From assembly GCA_947449765.1 (NCBI GenBank), contig CANFSP010000003.1, forward strand, positions 158,705 through 222,704: DNA of 64,000 bases. Direction: 5' to 3'. The notes under the pieces were generated by a model, which made no database searches, had not been told where the DNA came from, and saw only the letters and a program-made list of their open reading frames with translations. The position numbers and the translations under genes are program-made. The DNA comes from Actinomycetota bacterium. GTDB lineage: Bacteria > Actinomycetota > Actinomycetes > Actinomycetales > Microbacteriaceae. Below are positions 1 to 7,787 of the stretch, one piece after another. Positions within the stretch are counted from its first letter, which is position 1, and each line of letters begins with the position of its first letter.

Positions 1-2
1 CA

Positions 3-158
3 CTTGCCATCGTGGTCATTGGTGGGCTCTTGTCATCGACCGTGTTGACCCTGATTGTGCTGCCCGTCATCTACACCCTCGTTGAGGGTGGCCGAGAACG
101 GCGTAAGGTCAAGCGGGTAGAACGACGGGTGAAGAAACGGGCCACTGTCGCCGGGTAG
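3..158 (+). CDS. C-terminal end of RND-family efflux transporter (partial)
   Basis: The reading frame is open from the left edge to a TAG at 156-158 and gives the last 51 residues of a protein. It begins LAIVVIGGLLSSTVLTLIVL, followed by PVIYTLVEGG. This is the final membrane helix typical of AcrB/MexB-type RND (HAE1) pumps, where the PLAxVVIGGL..ST.LTLxVLPxLY pattern is highly conserved. A short basic cytoplasmic tail follows, rich in Lys and Arg. The rest of the gene lies outside the window, so substrate and partners cannot be judged. Its stop codon overlaps the -10 box of the next gene. Confidence 0.78.
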   Translation, partial: LAIVVIGGLLSSTVLTLIVLPVIYTLVEGGRERRKVKRVERRVKKRATVAG

Positions 159-161
159 CGT
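156..161 (+). promoter_or_regulatory. -10 box TAGCGT of a leaderless promoter
   Basis: TAGCGT ends 6 nt before the GTG at 168, the same spacing seen at many starts in this window. The intervening AGGAGG looks like a ribosome binding site but has zero spacing to the GTG, so it is probably not used as one. Confidence 0.5.
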
Positions 162-167
162 AGGAGG

Positions 168-1073
168 GTGACGTCAAGCACCCGGGCGAAGGTCCCCACT
201 CTCGCAATCATTGCGCTTGTTGTGGTCACCATCGTCTGGGGTGCCGCATTTGTCGTCATGAAGCCGGCTATCGCTCAGGAACCGTTTTTCGACTTTCTCG
301 CTTTCCGCTTCACCGTCGCCACCGTGGTCATGATTGTGGTGAGACCTCTGGCCCTCCGGGCCATCACGCCCAAGATGCTTCTCAGCGGAGTGGTGCTCGC
401 CCTACTACTCGGGTTTTCATACATCACTCAGACGATTGCGCTCGAGCAGACGACAGCGGCAATCACCGGGTTTCTGACCGGGTTGTACGTCGTGGTGACT
501 CCCTTGTTGGCCTGGATCGTGTTGCGACAGAGGATTCGCGCTCGCGTGTGGATAGGGTCGATTCTCGCGCTCATCGGACTCGGACTCATCTCTATCACCG
601 GTGGAAGCATCGAGTGGCCCCAGTTGTGGGGAGTGGCCTGCGCCATCCTGTTTGCCGGACATATCGTTGCGCTGGGAAAGTGGTCACCTGGGTTCGATAG
701 TTACGCACTCACCATCGTTCAGCTGGGCGTGATTGCGGTGATGATGTGGATTGGGGCCGCCCCCGACGGAATCCAGCCCCCACCGACGCCGGAGGTGTGG
801 TTTGCCGTTGCCTTCACCGCCCTGCTCGCCACCGCGTTTGCATTCTTCATGCAGACCTGGGCGCAAGCGCGGATGGAGGCGTCTCGGGTCGCCGTCATCC
901 TCACGCTCGAAGTTGTTTTTACCGCCCTCATCGCAGTGCTTGTCGGACAGGAAGTCCTGACCCTGAAAACACTCCTCGGTGGGGCACTCATCGTGCTTGC
1001 GATGTTCATCGTGGAGTGGCCGTCGAAGCGCGCGAGTGGCGCCCCGGTAATTGTCGACCCCATGGTGCACTAG
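168..1073 (+). CDS. EamA/DMT-family transporter
   Basis: This is a 301-residue protein made almost entirely of hydrophobic helices, about ten membrane spans in two repeated halves, as expected for the drug/metabolite transporter (EamA) superfamily. The first helix carries the usual TIVWGAAFVVMK start (residues about 22-33). Family members export metabolites or take up small solutes; the substrate cannot be read from sequence. The GTG start at 168 is supported by a -10 hexamer 6 nt upstream, and starting later would remove the first helix. A hairpin with a T-run follows the stop (1100-1119). Confidence 0.88.
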   Translation: MTSSTRAKVPTLAIIALVVVTIVWGAAFVVMKPAIAQEPFFDFLAFRFTVATVVMIVVRPLALRAITPKMLLSGVVLALLLGFSYITQTIALEQTTAAITGFLTGLYVVVTPLLAWIVLRQRIRARVWIGSILALIGLGLISITGGSIEWPQLWGVACAILFAGHIVALGKWSPGFDSYALTIVQLGVIAVMMWIGAAPDGIQPPPTPEVWFAVAFTALLATAFAFFMQTWAQARMEASRVAVILTLEVVFTALIAVLVGQEVLTLKTLLGGALIVLAMFIVEWPSKRASGAPVIVDPMVH

Positions 1074-1099
1074 AGTAGAAAAGTCGGCTCCATGACGCC

Positions 1100-1119
1100 C
1101 CCCGCCATCGGGGAGTTTT
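1100..1119 (+). terminator. Rho-independent terminator after the EamA gene
   Basis: A short GC hairpin (CCCCG, loop CCAT, CGGGG) is followed by AGTTTT. It lies 27 nt after the EamA stop codon and upstream of the helicase. Confidence 0.55.
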
Positions 1120-1207
1120 CGTTTGTGTAGGTCTGTGGGTCGAGGTTAACTCCCCATATCTGCGCGCGCTGTGTTGCGTTCGCCACAAACTGAAACGACG
1201 TATTGTC
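1120..1207 (+). promoter_or_regulatory. Upstream region of the DEAD-box helicase gene
   Basis: Unlike most genes here, the helicase has no -10-like hexamer 6-7 nt before its ATG and no clear Shine-Dalgarno sequence. A promoter may lie around TTAACTCCCCATATCT (1147-1162), which would give a leader of about 40 nt. RNA helicase genes often carry regulated 5' leaders, but no specific structure is proved here. Confidence 0.25.
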
Positions 1208-3271
1208 ATGCCCAAATCCAAAAAACCTGCTGGCGGACGCCCAGCCAAGAACTTCGACCCTAGCCGCGGCGGCAAAACCGCTGGCAAATCGGTCGGTAAT
1301 GCCATTCGTGCCAAAGCGGCGCGTCCAGGTAGTTCGAGTCCCAAGCACCGCGGTTGGCGTCCTGAAGAAGATGCCCCTAAGAAGGATCGCTGGAACGCCG
1401 CTGAGCGCGAGGCGCGGTCTCAGCAGGGTGAACGCCCCAGCGGTCGCCGTGACGAGCGACCGTACCGTGAAGATCGTCCGGTTCGTGAGGACCGCCCGGC
1501 CCGTGATGAACGGCCCTATCGTGCAGATCGTGCAGATCGCCCTGCTCGCGATGACCGCGCTCCTCGTGCGGATCGTCCCTATCGTGGGGAGCGTCCAGCG
1601 CGTGATGATCGTCCCTATCGCGGGGACCGTCCCGCCCGCGACGATCGCCCATACCGTGGAGATCGTCCGACACGCGACGACCGCCCGGTACGTGACGACC
1701 GTGGTCCGCGCGCGGATCGCCCCTATCGCGATGACCGTCCGGCTCGAGTAGATCGTCCCGCGCGGGATGATCGGCCTCGCGGATATCGTGATGATCGACC
1801 AAACCACGACACGCACCGCGCCGGTTACAGTGCTCCTTCGGGAACGCGTGCTGGCCGTGGACCACGAGACACACGCGATGACCGCCGCTCGGACCGCCGG
1901 GATGGAGGCTTCCGCGAGAGCGGTGCCCGCCAGGGCGATCGCCGCGACTTCACGGGCGGTCGCGGTGCAGATCGCGACGAACGTGGCGCTCAGACGCGCG
2001 CATCCGATTTCTATCCCAGCAAAGCCGCAAAAGGCGGCTTTGAGGACTTTGATGATGTCGTCCTCGAGCGCCTCGAGGCCCAGATGACCACGGCGTCAGA
2101 TGTCGTAGATGCCTCGTTTGTTGACCTTGGTCTCGGCGAAAACATTAGCCGTGCGCTGGCCGAACTCGGTGCAGCCAAGCCCTTCCCCATTCAGGCTGCG
2201 ACTATTCCCGATGTGCTCGCCAAGCGCGACGTGCTCGGCCGAGGTCGTACCGGCTCAGGAAAGACCATCGCGTTTGGCGCTCCCCTTGTCGAGCGACTGA
2301 TGGAAAACAACGGTGGAAAGAATCGCAAGATGGGTCGGGATGCGCGAGCGCTCATCCTCGCACCGACGCGCGAACTCGCCATGCAGATTGACCGCACCGT
2401 TCAGCCGATCGCCCGATCCGTGGGTCTCTTCACAACCACCATTTACGGCGGCGTGCCACAGGGCAAGCAGGTGGGTGCTCTCAGCCGTGGCGTGGACATC
2501 ATCATCGCTACTCCCGGTCGCCTCGAAGACCTCGTGCAGCAGGGTCGTATTGACTTGTCGAAAATCATCATTACGGTGCTCGACGAGGCGGACCACATGT
2601 GTGACCTGGGATTCTTAGAACCGGTGCAACGCATCCTGCGTGCCACCAATGAGAATGGTCAACGATTGTTGTTCTCGGCGACCCTCGACAAGGGTGTAGC
2701 GGCGATCATCGACGAGTTCCTCAGCGAGCCAGCGGTTCACGAGGTGGCCGGTGAAGATCAGGCGAGTTCCACAATCGATCACCGGGTATTGGTCATTGAC
2801 CACCGCAATAAGGGACAGATCATTGAGGAACTTTGCAACCGCAACGGCAAGACTCTCGTCTTTTCGCGCACGCGCTCCTATGCAGAGCAGCTAGCGGATG
2901 ACCTCGACGACGCGAATATCCCTGCGACGAGTTTGCACGGTGACCTCAACCAGTCTCGCCGGACCCGCAATTTGCAACAGCTCACCACTGGCCGCGTTGA
3001 TGTTCTCGTCGCGACAGATGTGGCGGCACGCGGTATCCACGTTGATGACATTGATCTTGTCATTCAGGCTGACGCTCCCGACGAGTACAAGACATACCTG
3101 CACCGTTCCGGGCGTACCGGTCGTGCGGGTCGACACGGTGTCGTTGTCACACTGGTGACGAAGCAACGTGTGCGACGGATGACTGAGCTTCTCGATCGAG
3201 CCGACATCCAGGCGGATTTTGTGAATGTTCAGCCGGGAGATTCCCTGCTTGCGGAGCTTGCTCGCGGCTAA
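1208..3271 (+). CDS. DEAD-box ATP-dependent RNA helicase with Arg/Asp-rich N-terminal repeats
   Basis: This 687-residue protein probably unwinds RNA duplexes in ribosome assembly or mRNA turnover. Residues about 1-75 are basic. Residues about 80-210 form a low-complexity arm of repeated DDRPYRGDRPAR-type units. Residues about 210-285 are a Gly/Arg/Asp linker. The helicase core follows, with a Q-motif region (KPFPIQAATIP), motif I GRTGSGKT, motif Ia PTRELA, motif II DEAD (VLDEADH), motif III SAT, motif V VATDVAARGI and motif VI HRSGRTGRAGR. The repeat arm sits before the core, whereas many bacterial DEAD proteins carry the basic tail at the C-terminus. The stop overlaps the convergent EamA gene by 4 nt. 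Confidence 0.95.
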   Translation: MPKSKKPAGGRPAKNFDPSRGGKTAGKSVGNAIRAKAARPGSSSPKHRGWRPEEDAPKKDRWNAAEREARSQQGERPSGRRDERPYREDRPVREDRPARDERPYRADRADRPARDDRAPRADRPYRGERPARDDRPYRGDRPARDDRPYRGDRPTRDDRPVRDDRGPRADRPYRDDRPARVDRPARDDRPRGYRDDRPNHDTHRAGYSAPSGTRAGRGPRDTRDDRRSDRRDGGFRESGARQGDRRDFTGGRGADRDERGAQTRASDFYPSKAAKGGFEDFDDVVLERLEAQMTTASDVVDASFVDLGLGENISRALAELGAAKPFPIQAATIPDVLAKRDVLGRGRTGSGKTIAFGAPLVERLMENNGGKNRKMGRDARALILAPTRELAMQIDRTVQPIARSVGLFTTTIYGGVPQGKQVGALSRGVDIIIATPGRLEDLVQQGRIDLSKIIITVLDEADHMCDLGFLEPVQRILRATNENGQRLLFSATLDKGVAAIIDEFLSEPAVHEVAGEDQASSTIDHRVLVIDHRNKGQIIEELCNRNGKTLVFSRTRSYAEQLADDLDDANIPATSLHGDLNQSRRTRNLQQLTTGRVDVLVATDVAARGIHVDDIDLVIQADAPDEYKTYLHRSGRTGRAGRHGVVVTLVTKQRVRRMTELLDRADIQADFVNVQPGDSLLAELARG
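1450..1800 (+). repeat. Coding tandem repeats for the RD-rich helicase arm
   Basis: Degenerate in-phase repeats of roughly 36 nt (12 codons, core DDRPYRGDRPAR) with variants of 24 nt. Units differ mainly at synonymous positions. The repeats keep several false frames open on both strands. Confidence 0.75.
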
Positions 3272-4185
3272 GTCAGCGAGAGCAAGGCAATTGCCGCGAG
3301 TGCCAGCAGCATGCCAATGAACTGGATGATTCCGATGCGCTCTTTGAGCACTATCGCTGCTAGGGCGATGGTGCCGGCGGGGTAGAGGGAAGCAAGAACG
3401 CCCATCACGCTGAGGCTACCAAAACGCATTCCGGTCAGAATCGCGACGTTACCTGCCGTGTCGAGAACACCACACACCGCGGCAAAAAGTAGCCCGAGTC
3501 GCCAGTTGACCTCGCCGCGCTCGCCGACCACGACATCGGCGCGGGGCGAGCCCGCGGGGCGTGACTGACGAGCCCGGAGACGGCTAACCACCCATGTGGC
3601 CAGAACGGCTATCGAGAGCACAGCCACGGCGACCACTCGATTTGCGATGAAGGGCTGAAAACCACTGTCGCTGGGCGTTTGATTCATGCAGATGAGGTAG
3701 CCACCGATGCCGATACCGGCCAGAATCGCGAAGACTATGCCGCGAGGATTTACGCGCACCCTCTTGTCCGTTTTGACAAAGGCAATCATGACGACCGCGA
3801 TAAGCGCGAGAACAATCGCCACATAGCCGAGCGGAGTAAGTAGTCGACCGACGATGATGTCCCACACAACGGGAACGATGGCAGCTACGAGTGCCCCCAG
3901 CGGCGAGACGATGCTCATCGGCCCAATCGCTAACGACGCGTAGAGAAACATGATGGCGAACGAACCACACAGTCCCGATAACCCACCCCAGAACAAGGCT
4001 TGCCAGGGAATATTCGCCCAGTCCCCGCTTATCAATTGGTACGTGAGTAGCACCGACAGCAGCCCCGCGATGACGGACAACCAGGTTAACCGCAGCGCAC
4101 CGAGGTGGCGTGATCCCAGCCCACCAAAGAAATCCGAAACCCCATAGATGACGGCACCGCTCACACCGAGGATGACCGAAAGCAT
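3268..4185 (-). CDS. EamA/DMT-family transporter
   Basis: A 305-residue polytopic membrane protein with about ten helices and the DMT-type opening GVSGAVIYGVSDFFGGLGSR. It has two EamA halves separated near residues 205-225 by a charged loop (RLRARQSRPAGSPRADVVVG). It likely moves a small metabolite; the substrate is unknown. The ATG at 4185 is preceded on its own strand by TAGGCT and a 6-nt gap, so a leaderless mRNA is likely. It is divergent from the acyl-CoA oxidase-like gene, with overlapping -10 boxes, and its 3' end overlaps the helicase gene by 4 nt. Confidence 0.88.
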   Translation of the reverse strand: MLSVILGVSGAVIYGVSDFFGGLGSRHLGALRLTWLSVIAGLLSVLLTYQLISGDWANIPWQALFWGGLSGLCGSFAIMFLYASLAIGPMSIVSPLGALVAAIVPVVWDIIVGRLLTPLGYVAIVLALIAVVMIAFVKTDKRVRVNPRGIVFAILAGIGIGGYLICMNQTPSDSGFQPFIANRVVAVAVLSIAVLATWVVSRLRARQSRPAGSPRADVVVGERGEVNWRLGLLFAAVCGVLDTAGNVAILTGMRFGSLSVMGVLASLYPAGTIALAAIVLKERIGIIQFIGMLLALAAIALLSLT

Positions 4186-4191
4186 GACACC

Positions 4192-4201
4192 AGCCTATGG
4201 T
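4192..4201. promoter_or_regulatory. Overlapping divergent leaderless promoters
   Basis: On the minus strand TAGGCT (4192-4197) lies 6 nt before the ATG at 4185. On the plus strand TATGGT (4196-4201) lies 6 nt before the ATG at 4208. The two -10 boxes share two base pairs, so both starts are unlikely to be occupied at once. Confidence 0.6.
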
Positions 4202-4207
4202 GGATGT

Positions 4208-6274
4208 ATGAGCGAAAAAGTTTACGACGAAGACCTTGAACTGCTTGGTGGCGCTGGACCGAATCTCGATCTCGCGTGGCTCGGACACAACCTGCTTGGT
4301 AAGTGGGCGGATGTTCGCCTCGCCTCTCGCGGACTCGCTGGCAACCCGGATTATCAGGGGGTAACCGGGCTGAGCAAAGAGGACCACCGAGCGCGCGTTC
4401 TCGGACAGTTGAAACTTCTCGTTGCCAAAGGGCAAGTTCACCGTGCTTACCCCAAGCTCTTTGGCGGGATGGACGATCACGGTGGCATGCTCGCGGCCTT
4501 CGAGGAACTCATTGCCGCAGATCCGTCCCTGCAAATCAAGTCCGGCGTGCAGTGGGGTCTCTTCGCATCCGCAATTTTGCACCTGGGGACGGAGTACCAC
4601 CACGCCACGTTTTTGCCCGATGCACTGTCGCTCGCGGTTCCCGGTGTCTACGCCATGACGGAAACCGGTCACGGATCGGATGTTTCCGCACTCGGTACGA
4701 CTGCGACCTATGACCTCGACACCGAAGAATTTGTCATTCACACTCCGTTTAGGAACGCCTGGAAGGACTACCTCGGAAACGCAGCACTTCACGGCATGGC
4801 GGCGGTGGTATTTGCCCAGCTCATTACCAAGGACGTCGATCACGGGGTCCATGCCTTTTATGTTCCAATCCGTGACGCCAAAGGAAAATTCCTTCCCGGA
4901 ATCGGGGGCAATGACGACGGGCTCAAGGGTGGGCTCAACGGAATCGACAACGGAAGATTGCACTTCACTCAGGTGCGGGTCCCTCGAACTAACCTGCTCA
5001 ACCGCTACGGTGATGTCGCTGCCGACGGCACGTACACCTCACCGATTGCCAGCCCAGGCCGCCGCTTTTTCACGATGCTCGGCACGCTCGTGCAGGGTCG
5101 GGTTTCACTTGATGGCGCAGCCACCAACGCGAGCAAGATGGCCCTTCAAATAGCCGTCACCTACGGTAACGAGCGTCGCCAGTTCGCCCCGGCTGCGGGT
5201 GCTGAAGAAACCGTTCTGCTCGATTATCAACGGCATCAGCGACGCCTCATCCCGCGGATTGCCGCGACGTACGCACAGTCGTTCGCACACGAAGTTCTGC
5301 TTGAAAAGTTCGACAGCGTCTTCAGCGGAGAAGACGACACCGATGAGTCGCGCCAAGATCTTGAGACGCTTGCCGCCGCGCTCAAACCGCTTTCTACCTG
5401 GTCGGCACTTGACACGCTTCAAGAGGCCCGCGAAGCCTGTGGTGGTCAGGGCTTCTTGGCGGAAAACCGACTCGTCGGCTTACGCGCAGATCTCGATATC
5501 TACGTCACCTTTGAGGGCGATAACAACGTCCTGCTTCAGCTCGTGGCAAAACGCCTTCTCACGGATTTCGGGAGAAAACTCAAGGGTGCCGGTCCCGCGG
5601 ACCTCGCCAAGTTTGCACTCGAACAGGTTGCCGACCGCACACTCACCGGCAGCGGATTGCGTCGCCTCGGCCAGAATGTCAGTGACATGGGATCAACATC
5701 CCGATCAGTCGCTCGGCTACGTGACACGTCAACACAGCGAGAAATGCTTGCGGACCGGGTCGAAACCATGGTGACGAAACTCGCGAGTGAGCTCAATGCG
5801 GCCAAAAAGGCGGGTCGTGCCGAGGAGGCCTTCAACGAGCGGCAGTCGGCTCTCATCGAGGCAGCGATTGCGCACGCCGAGCTCTTACAGTGGGAAGCCT
5901 TTACCAACGCTCTCGAGCGAGTTAGGGATCCTCAGACCAAGCAGATTCTGACCTGGGTGCGTGACCTGTTTGGTCTGCACACCATCGAGAAGTCGCTCGC
6001 GTGGTACCTCATTCAGGGGCGGCTCTCTGCCTCACGCGCTGAGGCGGTCACGTCGTACGTGGATCGACTCATTTCTCGCCTCCGCCCCTACGCGCAGGAC
6101 CTCGTAGATGCTTTCGGCTACGGTCCGCAACACTTGCGTGCCGAAATTGCTACCGGAGTCGAGCGCGAGCGGCAGGACGAGGCGCGCGCCTATTTCGCGG
6201 ATTCTTCGCGACGCTTCCCACGTAAGGAGAGTGTCGACACCAAACCGATTACCAAGAAGCCCGCGGCCGAGTAA
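4208..6274 (+). CDS. Acyl-CoA dehydrogenase/oxidase family protein
   Basis: A 688-residue flavoenzyme of the acyl-CoA oxidase type, expected to oxidise fatty acyl-CoA to 2-enoyl-CoA in beta-oxidation. Visible motifs are YAMTETGHGSD in the flavin-binding middle domain, QGRVSLDGAA at the start of the C-terminal helical domain, EACGGQGFLAENR, and FEGDNNVLLQLVAKRLL, which is characteristic of acyl-CoA oxidases. The length is much above the ~380 residues of simple acyl-CoA dehydrogenases and matches peroxisomal-type oxidases. The start at 4208 was chosen over an in-frame ATG at 4148 because the latter lies inside the divergent gene and 4208 has a -10 box 6 nt upstream. The 3' end overlaps the convergent MFS gene by 85 nt. 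Confidence 0.88.
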   Translation: MSEKVYDEDLELLGGAGPNLDLAWLGHNLLGKWADVRLASRGLAGNPDYQGVTGLSKEDHRARVLGQLKLLVAKGQVHRAYPKLFGGMDDHGGMLAAFEELIAADPSLQIKSGVQWGLFASAILHLGTEYHHATFLPDALSLAVPGVYAMTETGHGSDVSALGTTATYDLDTEEFVIHTPFRNAWKDYLGNAALHGMAAVVFAQLITKDVDHGVHAFYVPIRDAKGKFLPGIGGNDDGLKGGLNGIDNGRLHFTQVRVPRTNLLNRYGDVAADGTYTSPIASPGRRFFTMLGTLVQGRVSLDGAATNASKMALQIAVTYGNERRQFAPAAGAEETVLLDYQRHQRRLIPRIAATYAQSFAHEVLLEKFDSVFSGEDDTDESRQDLETLAAALKPLSTWSALDTLQEAREACGGQGFLAENRLVGLRADLDIYVTFEGDNNVLLQLVAKRLLTDFGRKLKGAGPADLAKFALEQVADRTLTGSGLRRLGQNVSDMGSTSRSVARLRDTSTQREMLADRVETMVTKLASELNAAKKAGRAEEAFNERQSALIEAAIAHAELLQWEAFTNALERVRDPQTKQILTWVRDLFGLHTIEKSLAWYLIQGRLSASRAEAVTSYVDRLISRLRPYAQDLVDAFGYGPQHLRAEIATGVERERQDEARAYFADSSRRFPRKESVDTKPITKKPAAE

Positions 6275-7770
6275 GCGCCGAGTCGCGTGGCATCCGAGAA
6301 GGCAATTTTGGCTTTCTCGGCAATAGGAGCGGTCTGAGGGTCTTTTTCAAGAGGAACGATTGCCGCACCCGAGCTGTCCACGACAGCGTCGACAATCGAC
6401 GTGACCTGCTCCTCGGGAAGCTTCATCTCGTTGAGGGAGTTGGTGAGAAGGCCCGCTGTCGACGTGAAGAGAATTGTGCCCAGAACGGCAATCCCGAGTG
6501 CACTTCCGAGTTGCCGCGCAGTGCTCTGCGTTCCCGAAGCCTGACCAGACTCTTCGACCGGGACATCCTTCAAGACCACGTTGGTGAGCTGAGCGGTGGC
6601 GAGTCCCACACCTATTCCGTACACGAACAGCCACGGCGCCACGGACCACCAGTCACCCGATGCCGAAATCCCGAAACCAACCCCAGCGACACCGACAACC
6701 TCAAAGGCGATACCTATCCGCACCATGTTCACCGGGTTGACTCGTCCGCTCAAACCTCCGGCCAGGCCGCTGGCGACGAACGCTCCAATAGCCAGCGCCA
6801 GAATGACGAATCCGGTCTGCAGCGCGTCGTAGCCGACGACAAACTGCAACCACAGCGGCAACGAGAGGATGATGCCAAACTCACCCATGCTGATGATCAT
6901 GGCAGCGATGTTTCCGTTGGTGAACGACGGAATGGTGAAGAGCTTGAAGGCGATCAGCGTGCTCTTGCCGTGTTTCTGGCGGTTCAGTCCGTGCAGGATG
7001 AAGAGCACCGTCGCCACCGCGAAGGCGGCGAAGCAGAACGGAATGATGGAAATCCCGGAACTCCACGACAGGTCACCCAACACGAATGGCTTGTTAACGA
7101 GCCACCATCCGTATGTTCGTCCCTCGATGAGGCCAAACACGAGAGCGGTCAGGGCGACAACGGAGAGCACCGCACCCCACCAGTCGATGCGCCGCACATC
7201 CGTTTCTCGTGATTCTTGAACGGTGAGCAGTGCACCGACGATGATGATCACGCTGAGCGGGATGTTGATACCGAATGCCCAACGCCAGGAAAAGTCCGTG
7301 GTCAGCCATCCACCGAGGAGTGGGCCCACGGCAACCATGCCACCGATGGTTGAGCCCCAGACGGCAAAGGCGATGCCACGCTCTTTGCCGCGGAACGTCG
7401 CGTTGACAAGCGACAGGGTGGTGGGGAGAACCATCGCCCCACCGAGACCCTGCACGACGCGCGCGCCAATGAGGAGGTCGGGTGTGGTGACCAACGCGGC
7501 CGCAATTGATGAGAGGCCGAAGAGCGTCATACCGATAACCATGAGGCGTCGGCGACCGACGCGATCGGCAAGAGTGCCAAAGACGAGCAGGAGTGCGGCA
7601 AAGACAAGGGTGTAGGACTCCTGTACCCACTGCACTTGAGTGCTGGTCAAGCCGAGGTCGTCGATGATGGACGGGATAGAGACATTCACAATCGTGGAGT
7701 CCACGATGATGAGTGAAACGGCAAGACTAATGAAGACGAGACCGATCCAGCGAGTGCGAGTTGAAGCCAT
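6190..7770 (-). CDS. MFS multidrug efflux transporter, DHA2 (QacA/EmrB-like) family
   Basis: A 526-residue transporter with about 14 predicted helices. The start WIGLVFISLAVSLIIVDSTI is typical of DHA2 drug:proton antiporters. It has the loop 2-3 motif GTLADRVGRRRL, a GGAMVLPTTLSL segment, and the motif-C-like VAVGPLLGGWLTTDFSWRW. It likely exports hydrophobic or cationic compounds using the proton gradient. The C-terminal 28 codons overlap the end of the acyl-CoA oxidase-like gene on the other strand. Its ATG at 7770 follows TAGATT by 6 nt on the minus strand. Confidence 0.93.
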   Translation of the reverse strand: MASTRTRWIGLVFISLAVSLIIVDSTIVNVSIPSIIDDLGLTSTQVQWVQESYTLVFAALLLVFGTLADRVGRRRLMVIGMTLFGLSSIAAALVTTPDLLIGARVVQGLGGAMVLPTTLSLVNATFRGKERGIAFAVWGSTIGGMVAVGPLLGGWLTTDFSWRWAFGINIPLSVIIIVGALLTVQESRETDVRRIDWWGAVLSVVALTALVFGLIEGRTYGWWLVNKPFVLGDLSWSSGISIIPFCFAAFAVATVLFILHGLNRQKHGKSTLIAFKLFTIPSFTNGNIAAMIISMGEFGIILSLPLWLQFVVGYDALQTGFVILALAIGAFVASGLAGGLSGRVNPVNMVRIGIAFEVVGVAGVGFGISASGDWWSVAPWLFVYGIGVGLATAQLTNVVLKDVPVEESGQASGTQSTARQLGSALGIAVLGTILFTSTAGLLTNSLNEMKLPEEQVTSIVDAVVDSSGAAIVPLEKDPQTAPIAEKAKIAFSDATRLGAYSAAGFLVIGLVSTLSLRGKRREESAK

Positions 7771-7775
7771 GCGCC

Positions 7776-7782
7776 TAATCTA
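7776..7782. promoter_or_regulatory. Nearly coincident divergent leaderless promoters
   Basis: The plus-strand -10 TAATCT (7776-7781) is 6 nt before the ATG at 7788. The minus-strand -10 TAGATT (7777-7782) is 6 nt before the ATG at 7770. The two hexamers share five base pairs, and the two start codons are only 17 bp apart. Confidence 0.65.
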
Positions 7783-7787
7783 GCCTT

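Noticed and set aside
162..167. AGGAGG immediately before the GTG at 168 as a Shine-Dalgarno sequence
   Set aside because: Spacing is zero, and a -10 box lies exactly 6 nt upstream of the start, so the transcript is likely leaderless and this match is coincidental.
1450..1800. Possible CRISPR-like array
   Set aside because: The repeats are coding, in-phase and degenerate, with no constant spacer pattern and no cas genes.
1070..1816. Long open frame on the minus strand rich in Ile/Thr/Arg
   Set aside because: It is the antisense shadow of the helicase's Arg/Asp repeat DNA, which keeps several frames open.
3584..4963. 459-residue minus-strand reading frame
   Set aside because: It overlaps the EamA gene in another frame and continues antisense to the acyl-CoA oxidase-like gene; its sequence is not protein-like.
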